Shown piece after piece: positions 18,084 through 26,788 of a DNA stretch of 64,000 nucleotides (the first letter of the stretch is position 1; each line of letters begins with the position of its first letter). Position numbers and translations under genes: made by a program. The stretch is taken from contig NZ_ML214297.1 of the NCBI RefSeq assembly GCF_004698125.1, positions 62,001 to 126,000 of the forward strand, read 5' to 3'. Under the pieces are notes generated by a model. The model was not told the origin of the DNA and made no database searches. It was given only the letters and a program-made list of their open reading frames with translations. This DNA comes from Halosimplex halophilum. GTDB lineage: Archaea > Halobacteriota > Halobacteria > Halobacteriales > Haloarculaceae.

Positions 18084-18204
18084 CCGCGGGTCGAACCCCG
18101 AGCGGACCGCCGTTTATCACCACCGAAATCGCCCGACTGCGAAGGATCAAAGAGGTATTTGATAGCAAGGAAAACACTCATACGACCCGACAGTAGCGCC
18201 GACC

Positions 18205-19545
18205 ATGTCCCTGCTGCGGAGGCTGTGGGCGCGCCGCCGCGAGCGGCCGGCGCTGGTCGCCGTCGCCGCCCTCCTCGCGGTCTCGCTGGCGGCCTACCCG
18301 GTCGTCGACTGGTGGCTCCGGGCGACCTTCGAGTTCGCTTCGGACTTCCGGTTCGGCGACTTCGGCGCCTACGCCGGCGCCGTCGACCGCTGGCAGGAAG
18401 GCGAGCCGCTGTACCGGCGGACCGACGACGGCGGGTTCTGGGGGACGTACCTCTACCCGCCCGTGGTGGTCCTGCTGTTCTGGCCGTTCGAGGCCCTGCT
18501 GGCCTTCCGCGACGGGGCGATGGCGTGGCTGCTCGCGACCGGCGTCTTCCTGTGGACCGGTCTCCAGGCGCTGGTCGCGGCGCTGGGCTACGACCTCCGG
18601 TGGTACGAGCGACTCGGGCTGGCGCTCCTGGTCGCGGGCTTCCACCCCGTCGTCCTGACCGCGAAGCTCGGCCAGACGGCGCTGTTCATGGGCGGGCTGC
18701 TCGCGTTCGCCGGGGCCGCGCTGGTCCGGGACGGCCGCTCGCGGCGCCCGACGGACGGACCCACCGACGCCGACCTGTGGGACCGTCCGCTCGCGCTGCT
18801 CGCCGGCGCCGCCACCGCCGTCGTCGGGGTCGTCAAGTTCGCCTGCGCGCCCGTCGGCGCGCACCTCCTCCACGACCGGCGGCGGCTGGTCGGCGCCGTC
18901 CTCGTGGTCCCGCCGGTCGTCTGGCTGTCGATCCGGTTTTTCGGCGTCGACGCGCACCAGACCTACCTCGACGTGCTGCGGTGGGGCGTCTCCCAGGGGA
19001 GCGACGGCGCCCGCTCGCCGACGCTGTGGCTCGCGCCGTACTACAAGCCGCTTGCGTGGCTCCCCGCGAACGCGACGCTCGGGACGGCTCAGGCGTTCAG
19101 AGTCGCCGCTTCCGCCGCTATCGCCGGCCTCGCCGTCCTCGCGCCGCCGCGAGCGCGCCGGACCGCCTTCGCGCTCGGCGTCGCGGCGTTCCCCCTGCTC
19201 ACCCCCCAGACCTACACCTACTACTTCGTCGCCCTGCTGCCGGCGGCGGTCGTCCTGCTCGCCGTCGAAATCGAACGCGACGGGTCCCCCGAACTCGTCC
19301 TCCTGGGCGTCCTCCTGTTGCACGTCCACGCCTACGGGCTGCGCTTCCTCGTGGTCACCGTCCCGAACGCCGTCCCCGCCTTCGAGGCGCTGCGGCCCGT
19401 CTATCTGCTCCTCCAGCCCGGCCTGTGGGGCAACGCCGTCCTCGTCGGCCTCGCCGCCGTCCGGGTCGTTCAGGCGACCGACCTCTCGACGGACCTCCTG
19501 CCCGTCGGGAACACGTCGGCGGCCGGCGCGGCCGACGGGGACTGA
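18205..19545 (+). CDS. GT87 (DUF2029) family membrane glycosyltransferase
   Basis: A 446-residue GT-C-type protein with about ten helices. After the first helix comes the family's extracytoplasmic loop with FGDFGAYAGAVDRWQEGEPLYRR and TYLYPPVVVLLFWPF, containing the acidic residues thought to be catalytic. It would transfer a mannose- or arabinose-like sugar from a polyprenyl phosphate at the outer membrane face. A start further upstream lacks support; the ATG at 18205 gives a short basic stretch before helix 1. The last 20 residues are hydrophilic. Confidence 0.85.
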   Translation: MSLLRRLWARRRERPALVAVAALLAVSLAAYPVVDWWLRATFEFASDFRFGDFGAYAGAVDRWQEGEPLYRRTDDGGFWGTYLYPPVVVLLFWPFEALLAFRDGAMAWLLATGVFLWTGLQALVAALGYDLRWYERLGLALLVAGFHPVVLTAKLGQTALFMGGLLAFAGAALVRDGRSRRPTDGPTDADLWDRPLALLAGAATAVVGVVKFACAPVGAHLLHDRRRLVGAVLVVPPVVWLSIRFFGVDAHQTYLDVLRWGVSQGSDGARSPTLWLAPYYKPLAWLPANATLGTAQAFRVAASAAIAGLAVLAPPRARRTAFALGVAAFPLLTPQTYTYYFVALLPAAVVLLAVEIERDGSPELVLLGVLLLHVHAYGLRFLVVTVPNAVPAFEALRPVYLLLQPGLWGNAVLVGLAAVRVVQATDLSTDLLPVGNTSAAGAADGD

Positions 19546-19576
19546 AAAGCACTGGACCGGGTGGGGAACGAACCCC

Positions 19577-20734
19577 TCAGTCCAGTTCCGCGGCGAGTTC
19601 CTCGGCGATCCGCGCGCCGAGCGCCGCCTTCTCGCCCTCGAACTCGGTCACGTCGTCGGGGCGGACGACCAGCGCCCGGGTGCGGTCGGCGGCCATCACG
19701 CTCGCGTCGTTGCCGACGACGAACGCCATCCCCGCACGCTCCAGCAGCTCGCGGGCCTGCGCGACGATGGCGTCGTCGTCCCCGCCGGTCTCGGCCTTGA
19801 ACCCGACGATGGGGAGGTCGGGGTGGTCGTCGCGAACCGTGTCGACGAGCTTCGGCGTCGGTTCGAGTTCGAGCGTCAGCGACTCGGCGCCCGAGCGGAT
19901 CTTCGAGTCGCGCCGCTCGACGGTGTAGTCAGAGATGGCCGCCGCCGAGACGAGCGCGTCGGCGTCGGCGACCGCCCCGCGCGTGGCTTCGAGCATCTCC
20001 GCGGCCGACTCGACCGACTCGACGGCGGCGTAGGGCACCTCGTCGCCGTCGTGGACGAGGGTCACGTCGGCGCCGCGGACGTAGCAGGCGCGGGCGACGG
20101 CCCGGCCGGTCTTGCCCGACGCCCGGTTCGAGAGCGTCCGGATCGGGTCGATCGACTCCGTGGTCGCGCCGCTGGTGACGACGACGTGACGGCCGGCCAG
20201 GGGGTCCGGCGTCGCCGCGCGGGCGGTCGCCAGCGCGATGGCGTCCGCCGTGGCGATCTTGGCCTTGCCCTCCTCGACGCGCGGGTCGACGAACTCGACG
20301 CCCCACGACTCGACGCGGTCGATCGCGTCGAGGACCCCGGGGTGGTCGTACATCGGCTCGTGCATCGCGGGCGCGACGACGACCGGCACGTCCGCGCCCA
20401 GGGCGGTCGTCGCGCAGGTGGTGACCGGCGTGTCGTCGACCGCGGCCGCGATCTTGCCGACGGTGTTGGCGGTCGCCGGCGCGACCAGCAGCACGTCGGC
20501 CCAGCCCTCGCGGCCGCAGAGCTCGACGTGCTCGACGGCGCCGGTTATCTCGGTGACGACCGGGTTGTCGGTCGCGAACTCGACCGCCCACGGGTGGACG
20601 ATCCCCTCGGCGGCGTCGGTGGTGACCGCTCTGACATCGGCGCCGCGGCGGCGCAGCTCGTGGGCGAGTTCGACCGTCTTCACCGCGGCTATCGAGCCGG
20701 TGACCCCCAGCGCGACGTTGACGCCGTCCAGCAT
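19577..20734 (-). CDS. coaBC: Bifunctional phosphopantothenoylcysteine decarboxylase / phosphopantothenate-cysteine ligase
   Basis: A 385-residue fusion catalysing two steps from phosphopantothenate to phosphopantetheine in coenzyme A synthesis. The N-terminal flavoprotein half (CoaC) has GVTGSIAAVKTVEL, APAMHEPMY and the ATANTVGKIA segment; the CoaB half has VTSGATTESIDPIRTLSNRASG, KTGRAVARAC and the loop containing SKIRSG. Length is normal. The start at 20734 lies about 29 bases after a strong TATA box (minus strand cttataag), so the transcript is leaderless. CoaD, for the next step of the pathway, lies unlinked at 36.2 kb. Confidence 0.94.
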   Translation of the reverse strand: MLDGVNVALGVTGSIAAVKTVELAHELRRRGADVRAVTTDAAEGIVHPWAVEFATDNPVVTEITGAVEHVELCGREGWADVLLVAPATANTVGKIAAAVDDTPVTTCATTALGADVPVVVAPAMHEPMYDHPGVLDAIDRVESWGVEFVDPRVEEGKAKIATADAIALATARAATPDPLAGRHVVVTSGATTESIDPIRTLSNRASGKTGRAVARACYVRGADVTLVHDGDEVPYAAVESVESAAEMLEATRGAVADADALVSAAAISDYTVERRDSKIRSGAESLTLELEPTPKLVDTVRDDHPDLPIVGFKAETGGDDDAIVAQARELLERAGMAFVVGNDASVMAADRTRALVVRPDDVTEFEGEKAALGARIAEELAAELD

Positions 20735-20758
20735 CGCCCCCACCTTGGCCGCGCCGCG

Positions 20759-20768
20759 ACTTATAAGA
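20759..20768 (-). promoter_or_regulatory. TATA box of coaBC
   Basis: The palindromic cttataag (20760-20767) in otherwise GC-rich DNA lies 29 bases upstream of the coaBC start codon, the spacing of a leaderless haloarchaeal promoter. Confidence 0.7.
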
Positions 20769-20876
20769 GGTGGCTCGCGCGGCCGGGAAGCGGGCGACGG
20801 CGACCCGGGAGACCCGCCGCTGGTCGGGTCGAGAGACGAGAGCGGGGACCGAGAGAGGGGGGAGAGTGGGTGCCCG

Positions 20877-20910
20877 ATCCGATGGGGGATGCCTCTGACA
20901 CCCATCGGAT
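20877..20910. terminator. Perfect 10 bp hairpin in 3' region of the flavoprotein gene
   Basis: ATCCGATGGG at 20877-20886 is followed after 14 bases by its exact complement CCCATCGGAT at 20901-20910. The flavoprotein gene at 21044-21829 reads toward this hairpin, so it may act in transcript end formation or RNA stability. No clear T-tract follows on the minus strand, so a classic terminator is uncertain. Confidence 0.45.
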
Positions 20911-20957
20911 AGTCGTCGCGAGCGACCTATTCAGTGTTCCGTTCGTTCATCGGGCGC

Positions 20958-20983
20958 GCACGACCGCTGGATCGCGGTTGTGC
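20958..20983. terminator. Second hairpin downstream of the flavoprotein gene
   Basis: GCACGACCGC and GCGGTTGTGC flank a six-base loop and pair over ten positions with one G-T wobble. It lies 60 bases downstream of the flavoprotein stop codon and just before the hairpin at 20877. The rest of 20769-21043 shows no gene. Confidence 0.4.
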
Positions 20984-21043
20984 GGCGCTCCGGGGCCGCA
21001 GCGGCGGATATTCGACCGCCCGGTTCCGCGACTGTCCGGGGCC

Positions 21044-21829
21044 TCACTCCTCGTCGGCGACGCTTGGGTGCATGGTCGGCTCGTCGGGGTGAGGGTCGGC
21101 CACGGACTCCCGGATAGCCGCGCGGGCCTCGTCCTCGCGGCGGCGCCGCTCGGCCTCGTCGATCTCCTCGCAGCCCGGCGGGACCTCCCGGTCGCGGCCG
21201 GTGAAGTATCCCTCCGGGACGACCCAGTCGTGGTAGAAGGGGCGGTCCGAGTCCTCGACGAGGGTGATCGCCACCTGGGCGCCGTGGCCGGCCGCGACGA
21301 CCGCCTGGTGGTACTGCTTCGCGAGTCGCCCCGCGGCGTACAGCCCGTCGACCTCCGTCCGCCCGAGGTCGTCGACGCCGACGAACTGCTTGGACCCGCG
21401 CTGGACCAGCGACACGTCGAGGTCGTCGAGGTACGACGGGTCCGACCACGACGCGGCGACGACGTACGTGGCCGTGAGCGCGTCGCCGTCCGGCACCGAG
21501 ACGGTGAATCCCGCCGTCTCGTCGGCCGGGCCGAGGTCGCCGTCCTCGGGGTAGGAGGGATCGTCGGGGTCGAGCGGCGAGACCCGCTCGACGCGGGCGT
21601 CGGTGAACCGGACCCCGTTGCGCTCGGCCTGCTCGCGCGTCGAGTCGAGCAGCAGCCGCGGGTTGACGCCGGCGGGGAAGCCGGGGAAGTTCTCCAGGTG
21701 GGCGTTGCGCCGGAGGATCGGTTCGCCGGTCGAGACCACCCGGGTGTCGAGGCCCGCGCGGGCCGTGAACAGCGCCGCCGTCAGGCCGGCCAGGCCGCCG
21801 CCGACCACGAGCACGTCCTCGTCGGTCAT
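21044..21829 (-). CDS. FAD/NAD(P)-dependent oxidoreductase, thioredoxin-reductase-like without CxxC
   Basis: A 261-residue flavoprotein. The dinucleotide-binding motif VVGGGLAGLTAALFTARAGL starts at about residue 7, and the C-terminal FAD motif is VDGLYAAGRLAKQYHQAVVAAGHGAQVA, as in thioredoxin reductases. The redox CxxC of real thioredoxin reductases is absent; the protein has a single cysteine. The NAD(P)-binding domain is also short, and the C-terminus adds a charged tail of about 50 residues. It probably reduces or oxidises a small-molecule or protein partner; the substrate is unknown. Confidence 0.8.
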   Translation of the reverse strand: MTDEDVLVVGGGLAGLTAALFTARAGLDTRVVSTGEPILRRNAHLENFPGFPAGVNPRLLLDSTREQAERNGVRFTDARVERVSPLDPDDPSYPEDGDLGPADETAGFTVSVPDGDALTATYVVAASWSDPSYLDDLDVSLVQRGSKQFVGVDDLGRTEVDGLYAAGRLAKQYHQAVVAAGHGAQVAITLVEDSDRPFYHDWVVPEGYFTGRDREVPPGCEEIDEAERRRREDEARAAIRESVADPHPDEPTMHPSVADEE

Positions 21830-21873
21830 GGGAGTCGGTTCCCCGGGTGTCCGGTTAAGCGATGCGGCCGCGG

Positions 21874-23316
21874 CTACTCTCGCAGCGCGACCGCGAAGGA
21901 GACCAGCGAGACCATCACGAGCGCGAGCGCGACCGTCGCCCGCTCGTCGGGCACCCGGACCGGGACCGCGAAGTAGCCGACGACGAGCGCGACCGCGACG
22001 GCGACGGCCAGCACGCCCCCGGTCGCGGTCGCGTGGACGAGTTCGGTCCGCGTCGGCGGCCGCACGCCCCGCAGGTCGCGTTCGAACCCGACGGCGTGGA
22101 CGCCCAGGTCCCAGACGGCGAGCGCACCGGCCGCGCCCGCCACGACGACGAGCGTCGGCAGCGCGTCCGCGAGCAGCGCCGTCCCGACCACCAGGAGGGC
22201 GGCGCCGACCGCGAAGCCCTCCGCCCGGCGGACGAGCGTCGCCGTCGCGAGTCCCAGCCCCCGGACGAACGCCAGCACGGCCACGAGCGCACACAGCGTC
22301 GCCACGAGCGCGGAGACGGCCACGACGACCGGGCCCGGGACCGTCCCCGTCCCGACCGAGCGGTCGAGCGCGAGCCCGGCGGCGACGCTCGCGAGGTAGG
22401 TGACGGCCACCGCGACGAGCCCGCCGGCGGCGTAGCCCACGGTGTCGCCCGGGGAGTAGCCGGTCCAGAAGACGACCGCCCGGTGGAGTGCCGGCGCGGC
22501 GGCGACGCAGAGCGACAGCGCCAGGACGACCCCGAGCGTCGCGTGGGCGACGCCGGTGAGCAACACCGCGTCGACGACGCGGCCGACCAGCGGGCGGGCG
22601 GCCAGCGCCGACGCGACCGCGTCGCGGACGAGCGCCGTCGACCCCAGGAGGAGGACGACGACCAGCGTCGCCACGTACCACCGCGGCACGTCGGCGAGCG
22701 TCAGCCTGAACGCCGCGGCCAGGTCCGACTCGGGACCGCTCCGACCGGGCACCAGCGAGTCGAGCGCGCGGGCGGCCCGGTCGGCCGCGAGGCCGGCGGC
22801 GACGCCGACCACCTGCAGCCAGACCGCGGCGGCGACGGGCGTCGCGGTCGCCCCCTCGAACGCCAGCAGGACCGCCGCGGGCGCGAACCCGGTCCCGACG
22901 AGCAGGAACCACCCGACCGCGAGCCCGAGCCCCACCAGGGCGACGAACCCGGACTCCGAGACGGTGCGGGTCAGCCGGTCGAACGTCTCGCCGTCGAGCC
23001 CCGCCAGCGCCGCGACCGCGACGGCCGCCACGCCCGCGAGCACCACCGCGTGGCCCGCCCGGCCGCGGGCGACCACGAGCCCGACCCCCGCCGCGAGCGC
23101 CCCGGTCCCGACCACCACCGCGACGCTGCCCGCGGCGAGGCGGCGCGTCCGCGACGGGTCCAGCGCCCCGACGCCCCACCCGAGCAGGAGGGCGCCGACG
23201 AGTCCGACGGCCGCGGGTCGTCCCCCGGAGAGCGCGAGCACCGCCGCCGCGACGACCGTGGCGACCGCGAGGGCGCCCCGCGCCGACACGACGCCGGCCC
23301 GCGGGTGCCCGTTCAT
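21874..23316 (-). CDS. Polytopic membrane protein of the DUF58/DUF4129 operon (DUF7519-like)
   Basis: A 480-residue protein of about 12-14 hydrophobic helices with alanine- and valine-rich composition and no catalytic motif. The start at 23316 overlaps the stop of the DUF58 gene by four bases (ATGA), so the alternative GTG nine bases upstream is less likely. Similar membrane proteins end haloarchaeal DUF58/DUF4129 clusters; the DUF7519 label is from memory. It is the last gene of a four-gene coupled unit. Function unknown, presumably at the cell envelope. Confidence 0.75.
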   Translation of the reverse strand: MNGHPRAGVVSARGALAVATVVAAAVLALSGGRPAAVGLVGALLLGWGVGALDPSRTRRLAAGSVAVVVGTGALAAGVGLVVARGRAGHAVVLAGVAAVAVAALAGLDGETFDRLTRTVSESGFVALVGLGLAVGWFLLVGTGFAPAAVLLAFEGATATPVAAAVWLQVVGVAAGLAADRAARALDSLVPGRSGPESDLAAAFRLTLADVPRWYVATLVVVLLLGSTALVRDAVASALAARPLVGRVVDAVLLTGVAHATLGVVLALSLCVAAAPALHRAVVFWTGYSPGDTVGYAAGGLVAVAVTYLASVAAGLALDRSVGTGTVPGPVVVAVSALVATLCALVAVLAFVRGLGLATATLVRRAEGFAVGAALLVVGTALLADALPTLVVVAGAAGALAVWDLGVHAVGFERDLRGVRPPTRTELVHATATGGVLAVAVAVALVVGYFAVPVRVPDERATVALALVMVSLVSFAVALRE

Positions 23317-24908
23317 CGCTCCCACCTCGCGGCCGCGCGGTCGACCGCGACCCGGAGCGGTTCGGCGGGCGACCAGTCGACGATTCGCGCGCGGCGAGTG
23401 CCCGTCACCGCGCGGACGCGGGCGGACCGCTCGATCCGCTCGACCGCCGCGCCGGCCGTCCCCCGCCCCGTCAGGTCCGGGCTGACGACCGTCGTCGCGT
23501 GGTCGTGCGCGACCAGCCGCTCGACGACCCGGACCGCCTCGTCGTCCAGCAGCGGCGAGACGAAGACGACCTGCGCGCCGGCCGGGAGGCCGTCGGTCAG
23601 CCGGCGCCGTCCGCCGGCGATCCCCCGGTGCCCGTCCGTCCGCCCGGCGCGGCCGGCCGCGTCGGCGCCGCCTGTCGCGGCGGACGACCGTCCGACCGTC
23701 TCGTCCAGGTCGTCCACCGTGACGTCGAGCTTCGTCCGCAACAGCGCTCGCAGGCGCAGCGACTGTTCGGTCCCGGTCGCGGGCGGAACGGTGCCGCCCG
23801 TCGCGAACCGGTCGCCCCGGCCCGTCGCGAGCACCGCGGCCCCGACCTGCGTCCCCTGGTTGAGGAGGTCGTCGGCGAGCCTGACCGCCGCGTAGCCACA
23901 GAGGTCCCGGGCGTCGGGGTCGCCCGGCGCGGCCCGCCGCCGGAGCCGGCCGTCGACGAGGAACACGACCGTCGCGGCCTTCGACTCGCGGTAGGTGACC
24001 GTCGTCAGCTCGCCCGTCGACGCGTAGCGGTTCCAGTCGACGCGGCTGGCCGAGTCGCCCGGCGCGTACTCCCGGGTGGCGTAGAACTCCACGCCCTCGC
24101 CGCCCGAGTCTGTCTCGACCCGGCCCGCGCCGATCCCCGTCTGGGCGGCCAGCGGCAGCGAGTCGACCGTCGCGTGACAGACCAGCGACTGGCCCGCCTC
24201 GAAGGTCGTCCGCCGGACCGCCTCGCCCGCCGCGCTGCGCGCGGCCGCCGTCACGTCCCCGAACTCGTGTCTGCCGCGGGCCGCCCGGAGCTCGTACTCG
24301 ACCGTCAGGTGGTCGTCGGGCTCGACCGTCCCCGCCCCGCGGGCGTCGCCCGTGACCACGTCGAGGTCAGCGGGCGGCTCGTCGGCGACGCGCACGTCCG
24401 CCAGCGGGACCTCGCCGGCGTTCTCGACCCGGACCGTCACCGCGATCCGGTCGCCCGGGTTCGGGTCCGCCGGGTCGACGCGCCGTTCCGCGACCAGCGA
24501 CGGCGACGGCGGCCGCGAGACCGACCCGTACGCCGCGTAGACGAGCCCGACGATCGCTGCGAGGAAGAGGCCGGTGTTCGACAGGAACACCCCCAGGGCC
24601 ACCGACGCGAGCGCGAACACCGCGCCCGCGAGCCAGCGGTCCTCGACGCCCGAGGCGGTCGTCTCCGACCCGGTGGTCGCCGCCAGCGTCACGCCCGACC
24701 CGTCGCCCGAGAGCGACGACCCGGTCTCCGCGTCGGGTTCGGCGTCCGTGCCCGCGTCCGCGTCGCCGCTCCGCTGTTCCGCGGCCGTCCCGTCGGTATC
24801 TGTCGGTCCCTCGACCTCGTCGGCGTCGGTCCGCTGGTCGCCCCCGTCGCGGTCGGCCGGTCCCTCGGCCTCGTCGGCGTCGGTCGTCCCGGTAACCGTG
24901 TCGCTCAC
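23313..24908 (-). CDS. DUF58 domain protein with acidic N-terminal extension
   Basis: A 531-residue protein. The first 80 residues are a repetitive Asp/Glu/Thr-rich tail, then two hydrophobic helices (about residues 90-125). A beta-sandwich region typical of secreted or surface domains follows, then the DUF58 core with YATREYAPGDSASRVDWNRYA, which corresponds to the family signature (REY-PGD--R-IDW). DUF58 proteins work with MoxR AAA ATPases in bacteria, but no MoxR gene lies in this operon. GTG at 24908 is preferred because it overlaps the upstream stop (GTGA), matching the coupling seen between all genes here. Confidence 0.85.
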   Translation of the reverse strand: MSDTVTGTTDADEAEGPADRDGGDQRTDADEVEGPTDTDGTAAEQRSGDADAGTDAEPDAETGSSLSGDGSGVTLAATTGSETTASGVEDRWLAGAVFALASVALGVFLSNTGLFLAAIVGLVYAAYGSVSRPPSPSLVAERRVDPADPNPGDRIAVTVRVENAGEVPLADVRVADEPPADLDVVTGDARGAGTVEPDDHLTVEYELRAARGRHEFGDVTAAARSAAGEAVRRTTFEAGQSLVCHATVDSLPLAAQTGIGAGRVETDSGGEGVEFYATREYAPGDSASRVDWNRYASTGELTTVTYRESKAATVVFLVDGRLRRRAAPGDPDARDLCGYAAVRLADDLLNQGTQVGAAVLATGRGDRFATGGTVPPATGTEQSLRLRALLRTKLDVTVDDLDETVGRSSAATGGADAAGRAGRTDGHRGIAGGRRRLTDGLPAGAQVVFVSPLLDDEAVRVVERLVAHDHATTVVSPDLTGRGTAGAAVERIERSARVRAVTGTRRARIVDWSPAEPLRVAVDRAAARWER

Positions 24909-25585
24909 GCCTCGACCACCTCCGTCTCGACGCCGGCGCGGGCCGCAAGCTCCGCGACGGTCGCCTCGACCCGCCGGCGGTGGGGGTCGCCGCTCGCCCA
25001 GTCGGTCACGCGGATCCGGACCGGAACGGCCACGTCCTCGCCGAGATACGCCGCCGCGCGCGGGTCGTCCGTCCACTCGCCGGTCTTCAGGAGCCGCGCC
25101 GCGTCGTCGGCGTCGCCGTCGACCTCCGCTTCGAGCACGTCGACTGCGACCCCGCGGATCCGGTTCCGTACGTCGGCGCGCTTCCAGCCGTTCCGGGGCG
25201 CCTCCGGGTCGGTGAGCGCGTCGAGCGCACCGTCCACGTCGTCGCCGACCAGCTGTTCGCCGTCGCGGTCGGCGTCGTCGGGCGCGGGTAGGGACACGTC
25301 GGGACCGCCGCCGGTCGAGCGGGCGCGCCACAGCGACCACGCGCCGAGGACGAGCGCGAAGTGCGCGACGAAGTACACGAGCGGGCGGGCCGGCCAGACG
25401 ACCGCGTCGACCGCCTCGGCGAACCGCTCCCCGCCGACGCCCGCGACGAGCGCCGCCGCCGTCGCGAGCGCGAGGGCGCCGACCGCGGCCGCGGCGAGTC
25501 GAGTCCGGCGACCGCCGATCCCGAGGTCGACGTCCATCGGCCGGCTGCGCCCGCGGTCCGGCCCAACCGACGGCGGCAGGTTCAT
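24905..25585 (-). CDS. Membrane protein between DUF4129 and DUF58 genes (DUF7269-like)
   Basis: A 226-residue protein with two hydrophobic helices (about residues 34-52 and 66-87), a charged linker, and a C-terminal soluble domain (PRNGWKRADVRNRIRGVAVDVLE, then a segment ending VRIRVTDWASGDPHRRRVEATVAEL). It overlaps both neighbours by four bases. Its place in the order DUF4129, this gene, DUF58 matches haloarchaeal clusters whose middle gene is DUF7269; that label is recalled and not searched. No enzymatic motif is visible. Confidence 0.75.
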   Translation of the reverse strand: MNLPPSVGPDRGRSRPMDVDLGIGGRRTRLAAAAVGALALATAAALVAGVGGERFAEAVDAVVWPARPLVYFVAHFALVLGAWSLWRARSTGGGPDVSLPAPDDADRDGEQLVGDDVDGALDALTDPEAPRNGWKRADVRNRIRGVAVDVLEAEVDGDADDAARLLKTGEWTDDPRAAAYLGEDVAVPVRIRVTDWASGDPHRRRVEATVAELAARAGVETEVVEA

Positions 25586-26694
25586 CCCTCGTCCTCCCGC
25601 CGGGCGAGCACGGCCCTGGCGGCCTCGACGGCGGCCCGCGTCCGGTCGTCGGTCGCCGGCGCGCCGCCGTAGCGCACGTCCCTGAACACGTCCCTGAGCC
25701 GCTCGACGGGCTCGCGCGGGTCGCCCCGCTCGACCGCCGCCCGCGCCAGTTCGCCGGGCGTCCGCGCCTCGGGGTCGGCGACCGGCAGCGGGTCGGCGAA
25801 CGCCGCCCACGCGCCCTCGACCGTCCGGATCGGGTCGTCGTCGGGTTCGGGCTCGACGGGCGCGGTCGCCCGCGCGTCGGCGTCGGGCGCGCGGCTGGCC
25901 GGACCGTCGGAGCCGCCGGTCGCCAGCCCCGACAGGACGCCGGTGACCGACAGCAGCGAGCCGCCGGAGACCGAGAACAGTCCACTCAGGCCGGCCAGCA
26001 GGCCGCCGGTCGCCCGCGACCCGCCGGCGACGACGGTCGCGAGCGCCGAGGCGGTGTCGCTCGCGGCCGACCCCGCGGTCGAGAGCACCCGCGCCGTCCC
26101 GGTCGAGGCGCCGACGAGCGCGACCATCGTCGCCTGCGGGACCCGCTTGACCAGCCCGGCCGGCGAGACGCCGGCGTCGCCGTCGCCGCCACCGCCGAAC
26201 GGCCAGGGCAGGGAGACCGGCCCGAGACCCGGACCGGAGCCGGAGCCGCCCCCCGAACCGAAGGACAGTCCGCCGAGCGCCGCCGCGGCGACGACCGCGG
26301 CCACCACGCCGGCGAGCGCCCACAGCCCCAGCGCGAGGCCGCCACTGCCGGTGTCGCCCCCGTCGGATCCGGGCGTCGGCGTCGCTGTCGCCGTCGCCGT
26401 CGGCGTCGCTGTCGCCGTCGGCGTCGTCCCGTCGACGACGGTCGACGAGACGGTCGTGGCCGTCGGCGGCGCGTCGTCGTTCGCCGGCTCCGGTGCGTCG
26501 GTCACCGCCCGGCCGGCCCGTTCGGGCGTCGCGTCGGCGGCGTCACCGGGGTCGCCGGCGGCGTCGACGCCGACGAGGTCGGTCTCGTCGGCGGGCGCCG
26601 AGCCGAACCCCGAGGCCGGGAAGAGGGCGCCGCCCAGTGCGACCGCGAGGACGGCCAGCGCTACGAGGACGGTGCGGGGACCCGTCTGCTTCAC
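25582..26694 (-). CDS. DUF4129 domain-containing secreted membrane protein
   Basis: A 370-residue protein with an N-terminal signal or anchor helix (residues 8-27), a Thr/Pro/Ala-rich external stretch with TATATPTATATATPTPGS, a membrane helix near residues 125-145, a glycine-rich linker, and a C-terminal soluble domain ending in the DUF4129-like helix with EPVERLRDVFRDVRYGG. The Thr-rich segment could be glycosylated. The start is GTG at 26694, just before a basic residue and the signal helix; an ATG two bases away is out of frame and hits a stop at once. First gene of the operon. Confidence 0.78.
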   Translation of the reverse strand: MKQTGPRTVLVALAVLAVALGGALFPASGFGSAPADETDLVGVDAAGDPGDAADATPERAGRAVTDAPEPANDDAPPTATTVSSTVVDGTTPTATATPTATATATPTPGSDGGDTGSGGLALGLWALAGVVAAVVAAAALGGLSFGSGGGSGSGPGLGPVSLPWPFGGGGDGDAGVSPAGLVKRVPQATMVALVGASTGTARVLSTAGSAASDTASALATVVAGGSRATGGLLAGLSGLFSVSGGSLLSVTGVLSGLATGGSDGPASRAPDADARATAPVEPEPDDDPIRTVEGAWAAFADPLPVADPEARTPGELARAAVERGDPREPVERLRDVFRDVRYGGAPATDDRTRAAVEAARAVLARREDEG

Positions 26695-26788
26695 ATCGGA
26701 CAGTCGGGGCTCCCCGTCAAAACCTTTCCGTCCGGGACACAGTTCAGCGACCGTACAGTTTTTCACCCGACGGGGTGTACGGGAGCGC

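Noticed and set aside
21862-25685. Very long plus-strand reading frames opposite the DUF58/DUF4129 operon
   Set aside because: They are Arg/Gly/Asp-rich antisense shadows caused by high GC content; the minus-strand frames carry the domains, signals and overlapping starts.
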